Shown: positions 1 to 11,279 of the stretch, piece by piece
Layout: each line of letters begins with the position of its first letter
Position numbering within the stretch: the stretch's first letter is position 1
Assembly: GCF_026932795.1 (NCBI RefSeq)
Contig: NZ_JADPVH010000009.1
Span: 1 to 64,000 of the forward strand
Source: Paenarthrobacter sp. Z7-10
Lineage (GTDB): Bacteria > Actinomycetota > Actinomycetes > Actinomycetales > Micrococcaceae
Length of the DNA stretch: 64,000 bases
Direction of reading: 5' to 3'
Notes under the pieces: model-generated
What the model was told of the DNA's origin: nothing
The model's input: the letters and a program-made list of their open reading frames with translations, nothing else
The model's database searches: none
Made by a program: the position numbers and the translations under genes

Positions 1-801
1 TTTGCCACCCTGATCCCCACGATCGTAGGGCAGACAACTCAACTGATTGCCAACGCCCCCGGATGGATCAGCGACTTCCTGAACTCTGACTTCTTTAAGA
101 ACGTCGATACCCAGTACCATGTTCGGGACCAGATCAATGTCCAGGTGGCGAAGTTCTTCCAGGACTCGCAGGCCGTCGGCGGAATCTTCGGCGGAGTCGT
201 GGGCATCGGCTCCACCATCGCCAACAGCCTGTTCGGCACACTGATTGTGCTGGTGCTCAGCCTGTATTTCCTGGCTTCGCTGCCGGCGATGAAGCGGTGG
301 AGCTACCGGCTGGCTCCCCGTTCCGGCCGCAAGCGGGTGGAAAGCCTGAGCGAGGAAATCACCCGTTCGGTGGGTAACTACGTGATCGGGCAGGTCTGCG
401 TGGCTGTCATCAACGCGATCTACGCCTTCATCATCATGACCATCCTGGGCATTCCGTTCACCGTTCTGCTGGCGTTCGTCGTCGCCCTGCTGGCCTTCAT
501 CCCGCTGGTGGGTTCCCTGATTGCCGCGATCACCGTGACCTTGGTGGCGCTCACCCACGGCTGGCAGACCGCGGCGGTGTTCGCCGTGCTGTACTTTGCC
601 TACCTGCAGTTTGAGGCTTACTTCGTCTCGCCCCGCATCATGCAGCGGGCCGTGGCGGTCCCGGGGGCGGTTGCGGTGATCTCGGTGATTGCCGGCGGGA
701 CCCTGCTGGGCGTGCTCGGTGCCCTGATCGCCATTCCCACGGCCGCTGCCATCATGTTGCTGATCCGGGAGCTCTTTATCGCCCGCCAGGACAAACACTA
801 G
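1..801 (+). CDS. AI-2E family transporter (C-terminal part)
   Basis: The frame is open from the first base, so the N-terminus lies outside the window; 266 residues are visible. Several hydrophobic segments are seen (around the residues encoded at 220-280, 410-470, 470-560, 570-620 and 690-760) with an amphipathic stretch between, the usual layout of the C-terminal half of AI-2E/PerM family membrane proteins. The family is a broad group of putative exporters; autoinducer-2 export is shown for only a few members, so the substrate here is unknown. The gene ends with TAG and faces the hydrolase gene convergently. Confidence 0.85.
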   Translation, partial: FATLIPTIVGQTTQLIANAPGWISDFLNSDFFKNVDTQYHVRDQINVQVAKFFQDSQAVGGIFGGVVGIGSTIANSLFGTLIVLVLSLYFLASLPAMKRWSYRLAPRSGRKRVESLSEEITRSVGNYVIGQVCVAVINAIYAFIIMTILGIPFTVLLAFVVALLAFIPLVGSLIAAITVTLVALTHGWQTAAVFAVLYFAYLQFEAYFVSPRIMQRAVAVPGAVAVISVIAGGTLLGVLGALIAIPTAAAIMLLIRELFIARQDKH

Positions 802-856
802 CCCCGCTGCGCCACGAACCAGCCTGCCGGGACGTGGGGCGACGCGGTGGCGAGGA

Positions 857-1651
857 TTACGGGGAAGCGGTGGCGACGGGGCCCGTCCATTCGGCCGGAA
901 GCGAACCGGTGGACGGGCCCAGGACGGCGGCGGTCACCTCATTGAGCACCCGGGTGACATACTTTTCGCCCACCCACAGGTGCTTGGCTCCCTGGACGCC
1001 TATCACGTCAGCCTGCGGGACCCTGGAGAACCGCCCCGCAGCTTCGGCGGGACGCAAATAATCGTCGAACTCCGGCACCAGGACCGTCAATGGCTTGTCC
1101 GCCGCAGCCCAGGCATCCAGATCGGCGTCGCCGGCCCGGTGCAGCGGCGGAGACATCAGCACCGCACCCTCGATGCAGTCCACCAGCGGAGCAACGGCTC
1201 CGTATTTCAGCACCAGTTCGGTGCCAAACGACCAGCCCACCAGCCAGCGCCGTTCAAGGCCCTGCGCAACGGCGAACGCCACCGCCGCCTCGAGGTCAGC
1301 ACGCTCCCCGACGCCCTCGTCAAAGCTGCCTTCACTGGTGCCCCGCGGGGAGGATGTTCCCCGGGTGTTGAATCGCAGCACGGCAATGTTGGCCAAGGCA
1401 GGCAGCCGGTAGGAGGCCTTCCGGAACACATGCGAATCCATGAAGCCGCCGTGAGTGGGCAGTGGATGCACCGTAATGAGTGTCGCGGCGGGCTCGCCGG
1501 TAGCCGGCAGCGCCAGCTCCCCAACCAAACGCAGCCCATCCGCCGTCGTCAGCTCGATATTCCTCCGCCGGGCTGGCAGCACCGTGGCTGCGCGGATCTG
1601 CTCCGGGGCAGCGGAGGCCGAAAAGTCCAGGGAAGCTGGGTCAAAAGTCAT
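857..1651 (-). CDS. alpha/beta hydrolase
   Basis: A 264-residue alpha/beta-hydrolase fold protein. The nucleophile elbow GWSFG places Ser at about residue 141, an Asp pair in the stretch PEFDDY (about 196-197) and His in GAKHLW (about 224) complete a likely triad, and HPLPTHGG near 62-69 fits an oxyanion-hole region. No signal peptide, so probably cytosolic. The frame stays open further upstream, but the residues before MTFDPASL are low-quality and overlap the next gene, so I chose the ATG at 1649-1651. Substrate unknown; the family includes small esterases and acyl hydrolases. Confidence 0.8.
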   Translation of the reverse strand: MTFDPASLDFSASAAPEQIRAATVLPARRRNIELTTADGLRLVGELALPATGEPAATLITVHPLPTHGGFMDSHVFRKASYRLPALANIAVLRFNTRGTSSPRGTSEGSFDEGVGERADLEAAVAFAVAQGLERRWLVGWSFGTELVLKYGAVAPLVDCIEGAVLMSPPLHRAGDADLDAWAAADKPLTVLVPEFDDYLRPAEAAGRFSRVPQADVIGVQGAKHLWVGEKYVTRVLNEVTAAVLGPSTGSLPAEWTGPVATASP

Positions 1652-1697
1652 GCTCTTTAGTTTACGGACCGGTGCGGCGCCGTCCCGGCGTTTGGCG

Positions 1698-2024
1698 TCA
1701 GCGGTACTTGTAGCGCCGTGTCTGCCAGCAATTGGTGTGCCAATGACGGCGGTCCCGAATGGCCGCCTCGGCACCGAAGAGCGAATCCTGCCGCCAGATA
1801 ACCAGATGAGCCAGCCCCGGCTGGACGGCCTGGTGGCAGCCGGGACAGGTGTACACCTTCGCCGCATTCCGTGCCGTAATGGGGCGCACCAGCCATTCCC
1901 CGTCGGGGGCGGACTCGTGCCGGGCGAAACCGGACCGGGCCCGCTCAAGGTCCAGCTCAGGAGCGGCCACCTCCTTACCGCCGCGGGGCATGCCGGGGCG
2001 TCGGGGTCTGTTCGAGCGGGGCAT
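1698..2024 (-). CDS. small zinc-binding hypothetical protein
   Basis: A 108-residue basic protein. The N-terminal 20 residues are rich in Arg, Pro and Gly. The C-terminal half carries Cys60-x2-Cys63-His64 and a second cluster His94-x-His96-x2-Cys99, which looks like a treble-clef or HNH-like zinc site. Similar actinobacterial proteins are often called ATP/GTP-binding protein, but I see no P-loop. The ATG at 2022-2024 is preceded by a G-rich Shine-Dalgarno-like run; the longer upstream frame is Arg/Pro-rich and unlikely. It is divergent from nucS with a gap of about 130 bp. Confidence 0.65.
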   Translation of the reverse strand: MPRSNRPRRPGMPRGGKEVAAPELDLERARSGFARHESAPDGEWLVRPITARNAAKVYTCPGCHQAVQPGLAHLVIWRQDSLFGAEAAIRDRRHWHTNCWQTRRYKYR

Positions 2025-2154
2025 ACCCCCATTCTGCCGCACCCGGCACGTTGGCGTTTGCCGCTGCCGCCAAGCGCGGCACGGACCTTCGCCTGGTCCG
2101 TCGGGAAGCGCTGAGCGGACATCCGGGGCGATCGAACCGGGTAGAGTTTTCCGG

Positions 2155-2850
2155 GTGCGTTTAATCATAGCGAAGTGCTCCGTCGATTACGTGGGCCGCC
2201 TCAAGGCCCACCTTCCGCTGGCCGTCCGGCTGCTGCTGGTCAAGGCGGACGGGTCCGTCCTGGTGCATTCCGACGGCGGTTCCTACAAACCGCTGAACTG
2301 GATGAGTCCGCCGGCCACGGTGCGCACCACCACACCGGCGGAGACCGAACTCGAAGAAGGTGTCCAGGAGCAGTGGATCGTGCAGTCCAGCAAGACGGAC
2401 GACCGGCTGATCATCAACATCCACGAACAGCTGCACGAGAGCCATCACGACCTTGGCGTTGACCCTGGGCTGATCAAGGACGGTGTGGAAGCGGACCTGC
2501 AGCGCCTGCTGGCCGAGCAAATCCATACCCTCGGGGACGGCTACACCCTGATCCGGCGGGAATACTTTACCGCCATTGGGCCGGTGGATATCCTGGCCCG
2601 GGACCCGCACGGCGCCACCGTGGCGATCGAGCTCAAGCGGCGCGGAGTCATCGACGGCGTGGAGCAGCTGACCCGCTATCTGGCGCTGCTGAACCGGGAT
2701 CCGCTGCTGGCTCCGGTGCGCGGCGTCTTCGCGGCGCAGCAAATCAAACCGCAGGCGCGCGTGCTGGCGCTGGACCGCGGCATCGAATGCCTCACCCTGG
2801 ACTATGACGCCATGCGCGGCGCGGACGACAGTTCGACACGATTGTTCTAG
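2155..2850 (+). CDS. nucS: mismatch-specific endonuclease NucS/EndoMS
   Basis: A 231-residue protein of the NucS/EndoMS family, which cleaves both strands at mismatched DNA and gives non-canonical mismatch repair in actinobacteria and archaea lacking MutS/MutL. The N-terminal half is the DNA-binding/dimerisation domain (begins [12 protein letters not shown]). The C-terminal RecB-like nuclease core shows the Asp of PVDILARDP and the E-x-K motif in AIELKRR. The GTG at 2155 gives the N-terminus and length usual for the family; the frame is open well upstream but that part is not NucS-like. A strong hairpin follows the stop codon. Confidence 0.93.
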   Translation: MRLIIAKCSVDYVGRLKAHLPLAVRLLLVKADGSVLVHSDGGSYKPLNWMSPPATVRTTTPAETELEEGVQEQWIVQSSKTDDRLIINIHEQLHESHHDLGVDPGLIKDGVEADLQRLLAEQIHTLGDGYTLIRREYFTAIGPVDILARDPHGATVAIELKRRGVIDGVEQLTRYLALLNRDPLLAPVRGVFAAQQIKPQARVLALDRGIECLTLDYDAMRGADDSSTRLF

Positions 2851-2853
2851 ACC

Positions 2854-2881
2854 GCCTTGTTCCGTTCGCACGGAACAAGGC
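2854..2881 (+). terminator. hairpin after nucS
   Basis: GCCTTGTTCCG pairs perfectly with CGGAACAAGGC (11 bp, 12 with the closing T-A pair) around a TCGC tetraloop, 3 bases after the nucS stop codon. No T-run follows, so it is either an actinobacterial terminator without a U-tract or an RNA-stabilising hairpin. nagA starts 33 bases further on. Confidence 0.5.
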
Positions 2882-2914
2882 CATGAACCGGCGGCGGGGA
2901 ACTAGAATCGGTCC

Positions 2915-4153
2915 ATGACTGAGAAAGCTCCAGGCCTTCCCATCCCGGACCGAACGTACCTGCGCGGGCGGCTTGTCACAGATGGGGCCATTGTTGACGA
3001 CGGCGTCCTCGCGTTCGAAGGCGACCGGATCGTGTATGCCGGACCGGCCGGTGACTTTGATCCCGAAGGTTTCGCCCAGCCGGATGCTGTCTCTGGAGCG
3101 GACCTGACCATCCTGCCCGGGTTGGTGGACGTCCACAACCACGGTGCGCACGGCGGAGATTTTCCCGCCGGGAACGAGGAATCCGCCCGGGATGCCATCG
3201 ATTACCTGCACCGCAGCGGCACCACGACACTACTTGCCAGCATGGTGACTGCAGCCAAAGACGACCTGCTCAGGGGAATTGCGCTGTACTCGGCACTGAC
3301 CGAGGAGGGACTGCTGGCCGGAATTCATTTGGAGGGGCCGTTCCTGTCCGCGGCGCGCTGCGGGGCACAGGATCCGCACTGGCTGCGGGAGCCCGACCTG
3401 GACTTCATGAGCACGCTGATCGAGGCCGGACAGGGCCAGATCTGCACCGTCACCTATGCCCCCGAGCTCTCCGGAGCGGGGGCGCTGGTGGACCTGCTGA
3501 CCTCCCACGGCATCATCCCGTCGCTGGGCCATACCGCCTGTGACGACGCAACGGCCGCTGCTTCGCTGGCGCAGGCCCGGGACGGGCTGGCCCCGACCGG
3601 CTTCGATGGCAACAGCGGCCGGCCTACCGTGACCCATCTGTTCAACGGTATGCCGCCGATGCATCACCGCTCCCCCGGTCCCGTCGCGGCCTGTCTGCGC
3701 GCTGCCAGGGCCGGCCAAGCCGCCGTCGAACTCATCGCCGATGGAACCCATCTTGATGCCCAGACTGTGTTGACGGTATTCGCCCTCGCAGGAGCGGCCA
3801 ACGTGCTGCTCGTGACGGATTCCATGGCGGCCGCCGGGCTCAGTGATGGCTCCTACCTCCTGGGTTCCTCCGCTGTCACTGTGACCGGAGGAAAGGCCAC
3901 CCTGGACAGCTCCGGTTCCATAGCCGGTGGAACGGCCACGCTGCTCGAGGTGGTCCGCCGAACCGTCGCCGCGGGAGTCCCGCTGCACGAGGCCGTCCTC
4001 TCCGCAACAGGGGTACCAGCCGCAATGCTGGGTCTGGACGACGAAATAGGCAGCCTGCGGCTGGGGCTGCGGGCTGACGCGGTGGTGCTCAATCAGGACC
4101 TGGAATTGCACTCGGTGCTCCGGCACGGCCAGTGGCTGCAGGGCCAGCCCTGA
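2915..4153 (+). CDS. nagA: N-acetylglucosamine-6-phosphate deacetylase
   Basis: A 412-residue amidohydrolase-superfamily enzyme that removes acetate from GlcNAc-6-phosphate to give glucosamine-6-phosphate, in cytosolic amino-sugar and cell-wall recycling. The metal-site motif reads PGLVDVHNHGAHGGD near residue 70, followed by HLEGPF near 137, SLGHTACD near 205, THLFNGM near 243 and a late DSMAAAGL, the order expected for NagA. The length is normal. No nagB, transporter or regulator lies beside it, so it seems to stand alone between nucS and csp. Confidence 0.93.
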   Translation: MTEKAPGLPIPDRTYLRGRLVTDGAIVDDGVLAFEGDRIVYAGPAGDFDPEGFAQPDAVSGADLTILPGLVDVHNHGAHGGDFPAGNEESARDAIDYLHRSGTTTLLASMVTAAKDDLLRGIALYSALTEEGLLAGIHLEGPFLSAARCGAQDPHWLREPDLDFMSTLIEAGQGQICTVTYAPELSGAGALVDLLTSHGIIPSLGHTACDDATAAASLAQARDGLAPTGFDGNSGRPTVTHLFNGMPPMHHRSPGPVAACLRAARAGQAAVELIADGTHLDAQTVLTVFALAGAANVLLVTDSMAAAGLSDGSYLLGSSAVTVTGGKATLDSSGSIAGGTATLLEVVRRTVAAGVPLHEAVLSATGVPAAMLGLDDEIGSLRLGLRADAVVLNQDLELHSVLRHGQWLQGQP

Positions 4154-4347
4154 TTCGGTAATCGTGTGCTCTTACCGGGACGATGAATCTGATGCACGCG
4201 GTGCTGCGGCGGAAAGCAAAAGAATCCGGCTTTCCGTTTCTTGAAGCCGTATTCGTTGACCAGCCGAATTCTCCGTGTAATGCTTGCAAGTGTCTGCGTT
4301 TGGTGTTTTGACGCCCGCAGAAAGAGTTCCATTATGAGGAGATATAA
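4154..4347 (+). promoter_or_regulatory. leader region of the cold-shock gene
   Basis: A gene-free stretch of 194 bases, less GC-rich than its surroundings, ending in a strong Shine-Dalgarno GAGGAG 6 bases before the csp ATG. Long structured leaders are known for cold-shock mRNAs; no specific fold or promoter is shown here. Confidence 0.3.
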
Positions 4348-4551
4348 ATGGCACAGGGAACCGTCAAGTGGTTCAATGCGGAAAAGGGCTTCGGCTTCAT
4401 CACCCCCGATGATTCGGACGCCGATGTGTTCGTCCATTATTCCGAAATCCAGTCCGGCGGTTTTAAGTCTCTGGACGAGAATCAGCGCGTCCAGTTCGAG
4501 ATCGGGCAGGGCGCCAAGGGCCCGCAGGCCACCGGTGTCACAGCGCTCTAA
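4348..4551 (+). CDS. CspA-family cold-shock protein
   Basis: A 67-residue single cold-shock domain (OB fold) that binds single-stranded RNA and DNA, acting as an RNA chaperone. The RNP1-type motif KGFGFI (residues 13-18) and RNP2-type motif VFVHY (about 28-32) are present, and the N-terminus [12 protein letters not shown] is canonical. The length equals the family norm. It is preceded by GAGGAG at ideal spacing and ends 5 bases from the convergent DUF2550 gene. Confidence 0.97.
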   Translation: MAQGTVKWFNAEKGFGFITPDDSDADVFVHYSEIQSGGFKSLDENQRVQFEIGQGAKGPQATGVTAL

Positions 4552-4556
4552 CTGAA

Positions 4557-4988
4557 CTAACGCCAGGTACCAATACCAATCACTGGGCCGGCCTCCAGCC
4601 AGGAGGACAAGCCGGCATAAGCGTCAAATTTCATGGCCATCAACATTTCCTGCCCGTCATAGCTCAGGGTCACTATGATGACATTGGGTGCGACCTTGGT
4701 GCGTTCCGATTCGGTCGGTTGACGGCGCCCCACCAGCATCAGCGCACTGCGGCGGTACCGATAGTGTGGCCTGGGGCTCAGGGAAAGCAGGCGGAACCAC
4801 TCCAGGTCCGCATCCTGATACCGGCAAACTCCCAACTGCCACTGGTTTCCCGGTGAGCGGAGGGAGGCATCCACTGTCCCCAGGGCACGCCGCAATTGAA
4901 AGCGGCGCACCCCGAAAAGGCACAGGGTCAAAACGGATAACAGAAATACGGCCGCGATAACGATGAACGGGGTTCCAGGATCGTTCAT
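4557..4988 (-). CDS. DUF2550 family membrane-anchored protein
   Basis: A 143-residue protein with one N-terminal hydrophobic segment (about residues 8-24) followed by a cytosolic-type domain with R/Y-rich strands. It matches DUF2550, a family found right after atpC in many actinobacteria; its role is unknown. I start it at the ATG at 4986-4988; a TTG one codon upstream is also possible. There is no good Shine-Dalgarno, but the atpC stop codon is only 10 bases upstream, so translation is probably coupled to the ATP synthase operon. Confidence 0.8.
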   Translation of the reverse strand: MNDPGTPFIVIAAVFLLSVLTLCLFGVRRFQLRRALGTVDASLRSPGNQWQLGVCRYQDADLEWFRLLSLSPRPHYRYRRSALMLVGRRQPTESERTKVAPNVIIVTLSYDGQEMLMAMKFDAYAGLSSWLEAGPVIGIGTWR

Positions 4989-4998
4989 CAAAGGAAGG

Positions 4999-5301
4999 TT
5001 ATCGGATCCCTGCGTTGGCCGAATCAGCAGCGTCGGTCAATTGTGCGTTATCGGCCACGATGACCACCCGGTTGCTGTCGACGGAGAAAAAGCCACCATC
5101 AACAGCTACTCCAAAGCGGCCCCCGTCCACGGGCTCTATGCCCAGCTCCCCTTCGGCGAGAATCGCCAGCACAGGTGAATGTCCGGGCAGGATTCCGATC
5201 TCGCCGTCACTGGTTCGGGCCTTGACCATGGTCGCCGCGCCGGACCACACAAAGTGGTCCGCCGCGACGATTTCCACCTGAAGCTCAGAAGTGCCGGCCA
5301 T
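4999..5301 (-). CDS. atpC: ATP synthase F1 subunit epsilon
   Basis: A 100-residue epsilon subunit, part of the central stalk of the F1Fo ATP synthase. It begins MAGTSELQVEIVAAD and keeps the beta-sandwich signatures GEIGILPGHSPVLA and GFFSVDSNRVVIVAD. It is short: the regulatory C-terminal two-helix domain found in longer epsilon subunits is largely missing, as in several actinobacteria. The ATG is one base past the atpD stop codon, so the two are translationally coupled. Confidence 0.93.
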   Translation of the reverse strand: MAGTSELQVEIVAADHFVWSGAATMVKARTSDGEIGILPGHSPVLAILAEGELGIEPVDGGRFGVAVDGGFFSVDSNRVVIVADNAQLTDAADSANAGIR

Positions 5302-5302
5302 A

Positions 5303-6829
<1,527 letters not shown>

Positions 6830-7720
6830 TCAGGACGCGTTCAGGGCGTCCGCGCCGGCTACAATTTCGGAAAGTTCCTGGGTGATCTCAGCCTGGCGCG
6901 CCGTGTTACGCAACCGGGTGTACTTCTTGATCAGATCCGTGGCGTTATCCCCCGCGGACTTCATGGCACGCTGGCGTGCCGCAAGCTCGCTGGCCGCGGC
7001 CTGCAGCAGGGCCGAGAAGATCCGGGATTCGATGTACCGCGGCAGCAGCGCATCGAGCACCTTTTCCGTCTCGGGTTCGAATTCGTACAGCGGCAGCAGA
7101 TCTTCAGTGCGCGCGGCCTGCTCCTCCACGACCAGCGGCAGCAGCCGCACCACCGTGGGAATCTGCACCACCATCGACTGGAACCGCGTAGAGAGCACAT
7201 GGATTTCATCCACGCCACCCTTGTCGAAGTCGGTGCCGAATGCTTCAAGCACCGCGGCGCTGATCTCCTTGGCAGTGCTGAATTCCGGAGCGTCGGTGCC
7301 GCCGGTCCAGACCCGCTCGAAACTGCGGCCGCGGAAATCGAAGTAAGCCTGCGCCTTGCGGCCGACCAGGAAATAGCGGACCTCTTTACCCTCACCGCGC
7401 AGCAGCTCGGACAATGCCTCGGATTGCTTGAGCACGCCCGCGGAGTAGGATCCCGCCAGGCCGCGGTCCGAAGTCACGATGACGACGGCGGCACGGCGGA
7501 TCTGCTCGGGTTCGGTCGTGAGCGGGTGGTCAATTTCGCTCTGCGATGCCACCGCGGAAACGGCACGGGTGATGGCGTTCGCATACGGCAGCGAGGCCGT
7601 CACGCGCGCGCGGGCCTTACCAATGCGCGAGGTCGCGATCAGTTCCATCGCCTTGAAGATCTTCCGCATCGACGTCGTCGAGGCAATCTTCTGGCGGTAG
7701 ACCCGGATCTGGGCTCCCAT
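6830..7720 (-). CDS. atpG: ATP synthase F1 subunit gamma
   Basis: A 296-residue rotor-shaft subunit of F1. The N-terminal helix [20 protein letters not shown] and the C-terminal helix [18 protein letters not shown] with [15 protein letters not shown] form the coiled coil that turns inside the alpha/beta ring. It lies between atpA and atpD; the 74-base gap to atpA is longer than elsewhere in the operon and contains short GC-rich inverted repeats. Confidence 0.97.
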   Translation of the reverse strand: MGAQIRVYRQKIASTTSMRKIFKAMELIATSRIGKARARVTASLPYANAITRAVSAVASQSEIDHPLTTEPEQIRRAAVVIVTSDRGLAGSYSAGVLKQSEALSELLRGEGKEVRYFLVGRKAQAYFDFRGRSFERVWTGGTDAPEFSTAKEISAAVLEAFGTDFDKGGVDEIHVLSTRFQSMVVQIPTVVRLLPLVVEEQAARTEDLLPLYEFEPETEKVLDALLPRYIESRIFSALLQAAASELAARQRAMKSAGDNATDLIKKYTRLRNTARQAEITQELSEIVAGADALNAS

Positions 7721-7794
7721 ACTCTTCCTTTCCTAGGATCCCGGCGGCGGGACCCGCCAAAGCCTTTCGGCTTTGAACAGGTCCCCCAGCGGAA

Positions 7795-9432
7795 CTAGCG
7801 CTTCTGCTTGACGATCTTCTCTTGGTCAACATCGGAGTCGGCCAACGGGTCGTACTCTTCGTGTCCGGCGCCAACCATGTGGTTGTCACCCTCACCGAAG
7901 AAGCCCTTTTTGAACGCCAGAATGGAGGTCTTCAGCGCCTCGGCCGTGTCGTCGTCGAGCACGTTGGTCTGCGCCAGCGTGGTCAGTACCGACGAGCTGT
8001 GCCGCAGGTGCTCCAGGAACTCCGACTCGAAGCGGCTGATGTCCTCCACCGGAACGTCGTCGAGGTGGCCCTTGGTGCCGGCCCAGATCGACACGACCTG
8101 GTCCTCCACCGGGAAGGGTGAGTACTGGCCCTGCTTGAGCAGCTCCATCAGGCGCGCACCACGGGTCAGCTGCTGGCGCGAGGCCGCATCCAGATCCGAG
8201 GCGAACATCGCAAACGCCTGCATGTCGCGGTACTGCGCCAGATCCAGCTTCAACGTCCCCGAAACCTTCTTCATGGACTTCACCTGCGCGGCACCTCCAA
8301 CGCGGGAGACCGAAACACCCACGTCGACGGCGGGACGCTGGTTGGCGTTGAAGAGGTCCGACTGCAGGAAGATCTGGCCATCGGTAATGGAGATCACGTT
8401 GGTCGGGATGTAGGCCGAGACATCGTTGGCCTTGGTCTCGATCAACGGAAGGCCCGTCATGGAACCGGCCCCGAGTTCATCGGAGAGCTTGGCACAGCGT
8501 TCGAGCAGACGGGAGTGCAGGTAGAACACGTCGCCCGGGTAAGCCTCGCGGCCCGGCGGCCGGCGCAGCAGCAGTGACACGGCGCGGTATGCCTCGGCCT
8601 GCTTGGACAGATCATCAAAGACGATCAGGACGTGCTTGCCGCCGTACATCCAGTGCTGGCCAATGGCCGAACCGGCGTAGGGCGCAAGGTACTTGAAGCC
8701 GGCCGGGTCAGAGGCAGGCGAAGCGACGATCGTGGTGTACTCCAGTGCGCCGTTGTCTTCCAGAGTCTGCCGGATGGCGGCAATCGTGGACGCTTTCTGG
8801 CCGATCGCGACGTAGATGCAGCGGACCTGCTTTTTCACGTCCCCGGAGGCCCAGTTGGCCTTCTGGTTGATGATGGTGTCAATGGCGATGGCGGACTTGC
8901 CGGTCTGCCGGTCACCGATGATCAGCTGACGCTGGCCGCGGCCGATCGGGATCATCGCGTCGATGGCCTTCAGGCCCGTCTGCATCGGCTCGTGCACCGA
9001 CTTACGCTGCGTGACCCCGGGAGCCTGCAGCTCCAGGGCACGGCGGGCTTCGGCCTTGATCTCGCCCAGGTCGTCGATGGGCACGCCCAGCGGGTCGACC
9101 ACGCGGCCAAGGAAGGCATCCCCGACGGGTACGGACAGAACTTCACCGGTCCGGTGAACTTCCTGGCCTTCCTCGATGCCGGCGAAGTCACCAAGAACGA
9201 TGACACCGATTTCCCGGACATCAAGGTTCTGGGCCAGGCCCAGTGTGCCGTCCTCAAAGCGCAGCAGCTCGTTGGCCATGACCGAGGGAAGTCCCTCGAC
9301 ACGGGCGATGCCGTCACCGGCCGCGGCTACGCGGCCAACCTCAACGCGTTCGGCGTTGCCAGGCTCGTAGGACGCCGCGAACTCGTTCAACGCATTACGG
9401 ACGTCGTCGGCGTTGATGGTCAATTCGGCCAT
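7795..9432 (-). CDS. atpA: ATP synthase F1 subunit alpha
   Basis: A 545-residue non-catalytic nucleotide-binding F1 subunit. The Walker A sequence [13 protein letters not shown] and the ATP-synthase alpha/beta signature near [17 protein letters not shown] are clear. I chose the ATG at 9430-9432 ([15 protein letters not shown]); the frame is open for 29 more codons upstream, but these do not look like family sequence. The last residues (about 515-545) form a charged tail common in actinobacterial AtpA. Confidence 0.97.
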   Translation of the reverse strand: MAELTINADDVRNALNEFAASYEPGNAERVEVGRVAAAGDGIARVEGLPSVMANELLRFEDGTLGLAQNLDVREIGVIVLGDFAGIEEGQEVHRTGEVLSVPVGDAFLGRVVDPLGVPIDDLGEIKAEARRALELQAPGVTQRKSVHEPMQTGLKAIDAMIPIGRGQRQLIIGDRQTGKSAIAIDTIINQKANWASGDVKKQVRCIYVAIGQKASTIAAIRQTLEDNGALEYTTIVASPASDPAGFKYLAPYAGSAIGQHWMYGGKHVLIVFDDLSKQAEAYRAVSLLLRRPPGREAYPGDVFYLHSRLLERCAKLSDELGAGSMTGLPLIETKANDVSAYIPTNVISITDGQIFLQSDLFNANQRPAVDVGVSVSRVGGAAQVKSMKKVSGTLKLDLAQYRDMQAFAMFASDLDAASRQQLTRGARLMELLKQGQYSPFPVEDQVVSIWAGTKGHLDDVPVEDISRFESEFLEHLRHSSSVLTTLAQTNVLDDDTAEALKTSILAFKKGFFGEGDNHMVGAGHEEYDPLADSDVDQEKIVKQKR

Positions 9433-9543
9433 CTGCAGTCCCTGCTCTCCTATTTCGTGATCATCGTGTATGAGATGACCTGGTTTTCGACCGGTTCGGC
9501 TCTGCTGAGCGACGGCCAATTTCGACTCTTGTTGCCCTTGCGC

Positions 9544-10383
9544 CTAGCCAGCGAGCTGGCGGCGAAGGTCGCCAAGGCGGGAAATTACCGAAGCATCCAC
9601 TACTTCATCCCCTACCCGGACGCGGACCCCACCAATCAAGGTTGGGTCCACGATGGTGTTGACCTTGAGTTCACGCCCGTACAAGGCGTTGAGCCCGGAC
9701 TGCAGCCGGTCCAGTTGGGCCGGAGTTAACGGACGGCTGACGCTGACCGCTGCGATCCAGCGCTGCTGGCGCTCGGCTGCCAAGGTGGCGAAGCACTCGA
9801 CGAGTTTTGTGGCCTTGATGCCGCGCGGGTGGCTCACGGCCTGCTGGATCAGCACCCGCGCTTCCTCACCGGCCGCCGGCACCAATTTCATCGCCAGCGC
9901 GGACTTCGCCGCATCAGAGGCCTGCGGCTCGGACAGCGCGCGCTGCACCTCGTGGCTGGAATCAACGGCCCGGCTGAAGGCGAACAAGTCGCTCTCCAAC
10001 TGCTCAAGGCCCGAGATGCCGGAAACGGCGCCTCCCGACGAGGATCCGGGCCGGTTTTCGGCTACCGCGATCGCCACCGTTGCGGCCATGGTCTCGAGTG
10101 CATCGCCAAGGTCACGGACGTTTGCCCAACGCGAAGCAGCCAGCGCGGCAGCCAGGTCCCCGGCCTGCGCCGACACTTTGCCGTTGACCAGCGACCTCAC
10201 CAAGGCCGCCTTTGCCTCTGCGCTCCGTGAAGGATCAGTCAGTGCACGGCGCAGGCCAGCCGAGCTGTCCAGCGTCGCCAGGATGCCGAAAAGCTCCTCC
10301 GCCAACGGCAGCGATGCGGTGGGGAGTACGCTCTCCAGGTCAGCCAGGGCCGCCTTCAGCGATTCGCCCGATATTCCAGCCAT
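9544..10383 (-). CDS. atpH: ATP synthase F1 subunit delta
   Basis: A 279-residue delta subunit, which fixes F1 to the peripheral stalk. It is about 100 residues longer than the Escherichia coli protein, as is common in actinobacteria. The C-terminal signature VNTIVDPTLIGGVRVRVGDEVVD is canonical. Its ATG shares one base with the atpF stop codon (TAATG), a clear coupling signal. Confidence 0.95.
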   Translation of the reverse strand: MAGISGESLKAALADLESVLPTASLPLAEELFGILATLDSSAGLRRALTDPSRSAEAKAALVRSLVNGKVSAQAGDLAAALAASRWANVRDLGDALETMAATVAIAVAENRPGSSSGGAVSGISGLEQLESDLFAFSRAVDSSHEVQRALSEPQASDAAKSALAMKLVPAAGEEARVLIQQAVSHPRGIKATKLVECFATLAAERQQRWIAAVSVSRPLTPAQLDRLQSGLNALYGRELKVNTIVDPTLIGGVRVRVGDEVVDASVISRLGDLRRQLAG

Positions 10384-10946
10384 TACTGAACTGCACCCGC
10401 GTCCTGGTTTTCCAGACCCTGGTTTTCCAGATCCGCCAGGAAGCGGTCGACGACGCGGGTTGAGCGCTCATCGTCTTCCAGTGCCTCACCCACGATGCGG
10501 CCGGCCAGCGTCGTGGCGAGCGTTCCCACTTCGGAACGCAGCGAAACGACGGCGGCCTGACGCTCGGCGGCAATGGCGACATGCGCCTGCTCGGTGATGC
10601 GCGCCGACTCAGCCGCAGCCTTGTCTTTCAGGTCAGCCAAAATCTGCGCACCTTCACCCCGTGCTTCCTCGCGAATGCGGTTTGCTTCCGCGCGGGCATC
10701 GGTGAGCTGCTGCTTGTACTCCTCGAGCGCGGCCGATGCCTCGGCCTGGGCCTTCTCAGCCTTGGCGATGCCACCTTCGATGGCCTCGGTCCGCGCGGCG
10801 TAGGTCTTTTCAAACATCGGAACCACGTACTTGACCGCAATGATCATCAGGATCACAAATCCGATGCCGACAATCACTATTTCCCACACGTTGGGCAGCA
10901 GTGGGTTTTCTGAGTCTGCGGCGGCGGAAATCAGAAGATTATTCAT
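10383..10946 (-). CDS. atpF: ATP synthase Fo subunit b
   Basis: A 187-residue peripheral-stalk subunit: one N-terminal transmembrane helix (about residues 21-41) followed by a long, charged, Ala/Glu/Lys/Arg-rich helix that forms the b-b coiled coil. It sits between atpE and atpH and overlaps atpH by one base. Confidence 0.95.
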   Translation of the reverse strand: MNNLLISAAADSENPLLPNVWEIVIVGIGFVILMIIAVKYVVPMFEKTYAARTEAIEGGIAKAEKAQAEASAALEEYKQQLTDARAEANRIREEARGEGAQILADLKDKAAAESARITEQAHVAIAAERQAAVVSLRSEVGTLATTLAGRIVGEALEDDERSTRVVDRFLADLENQGLENQDAGAVQ

Positions 10947-10989
10947 ATTTCACCCGTCCTATCTGCTCGAATCGGTTAACAGTCGTTCT

Positions 10990-11208
10990 TTACTTGAGAA
11001 CGAACGCAAACACGAGGCCGAGGATTGCCAGGGCTTCGGTGAGGGCCAGGCCCAGGAACGCGATGGGCTGCAGCACGCGCTGTGCTTCAGGCTGGCGGGC
11101 CACACCATTGATGTAGGCGGCGAAAACCAGGCCCACCCCGATGGCTCCACCGATTGCCGAAAGACCATAACCAATAAGGTTGATTGAGCCGTTGATTGTG
11201 CCGTTCAT
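10990..11208 (-). CDS. atpE: ATP synthase Fo subunit c
   Basis: A 72-residue proteolipid with two transmembrane helices joined by the polar loop around ARQPE. The proton-carrying Glu lies in the second helix in [13 protein letters not shown]. The ATG at 11206-11208 ([11 protein letters not shown]) has a GGA-type ribosome site; the frame extends upstream but only through the atpB-atpE gap. Bases conferring diarylquinoline sensitivity cannot be judged from sequence alone. Confidence 0.96.
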   Translation of the reverse strand: MNGTINGSINLIGYGLSAIGGAIGVGLVFAAYINGVARQPEAQRVLQPIAFLGLALTEALAILGLVFAFVLK

Positions 11209-11279
11209 GATGTTCCTTTCAAGATGCCCGGAGGCAGGTTGTTTGGGTCGTGATATCCCCCGGGGGGAATGCTTAATAT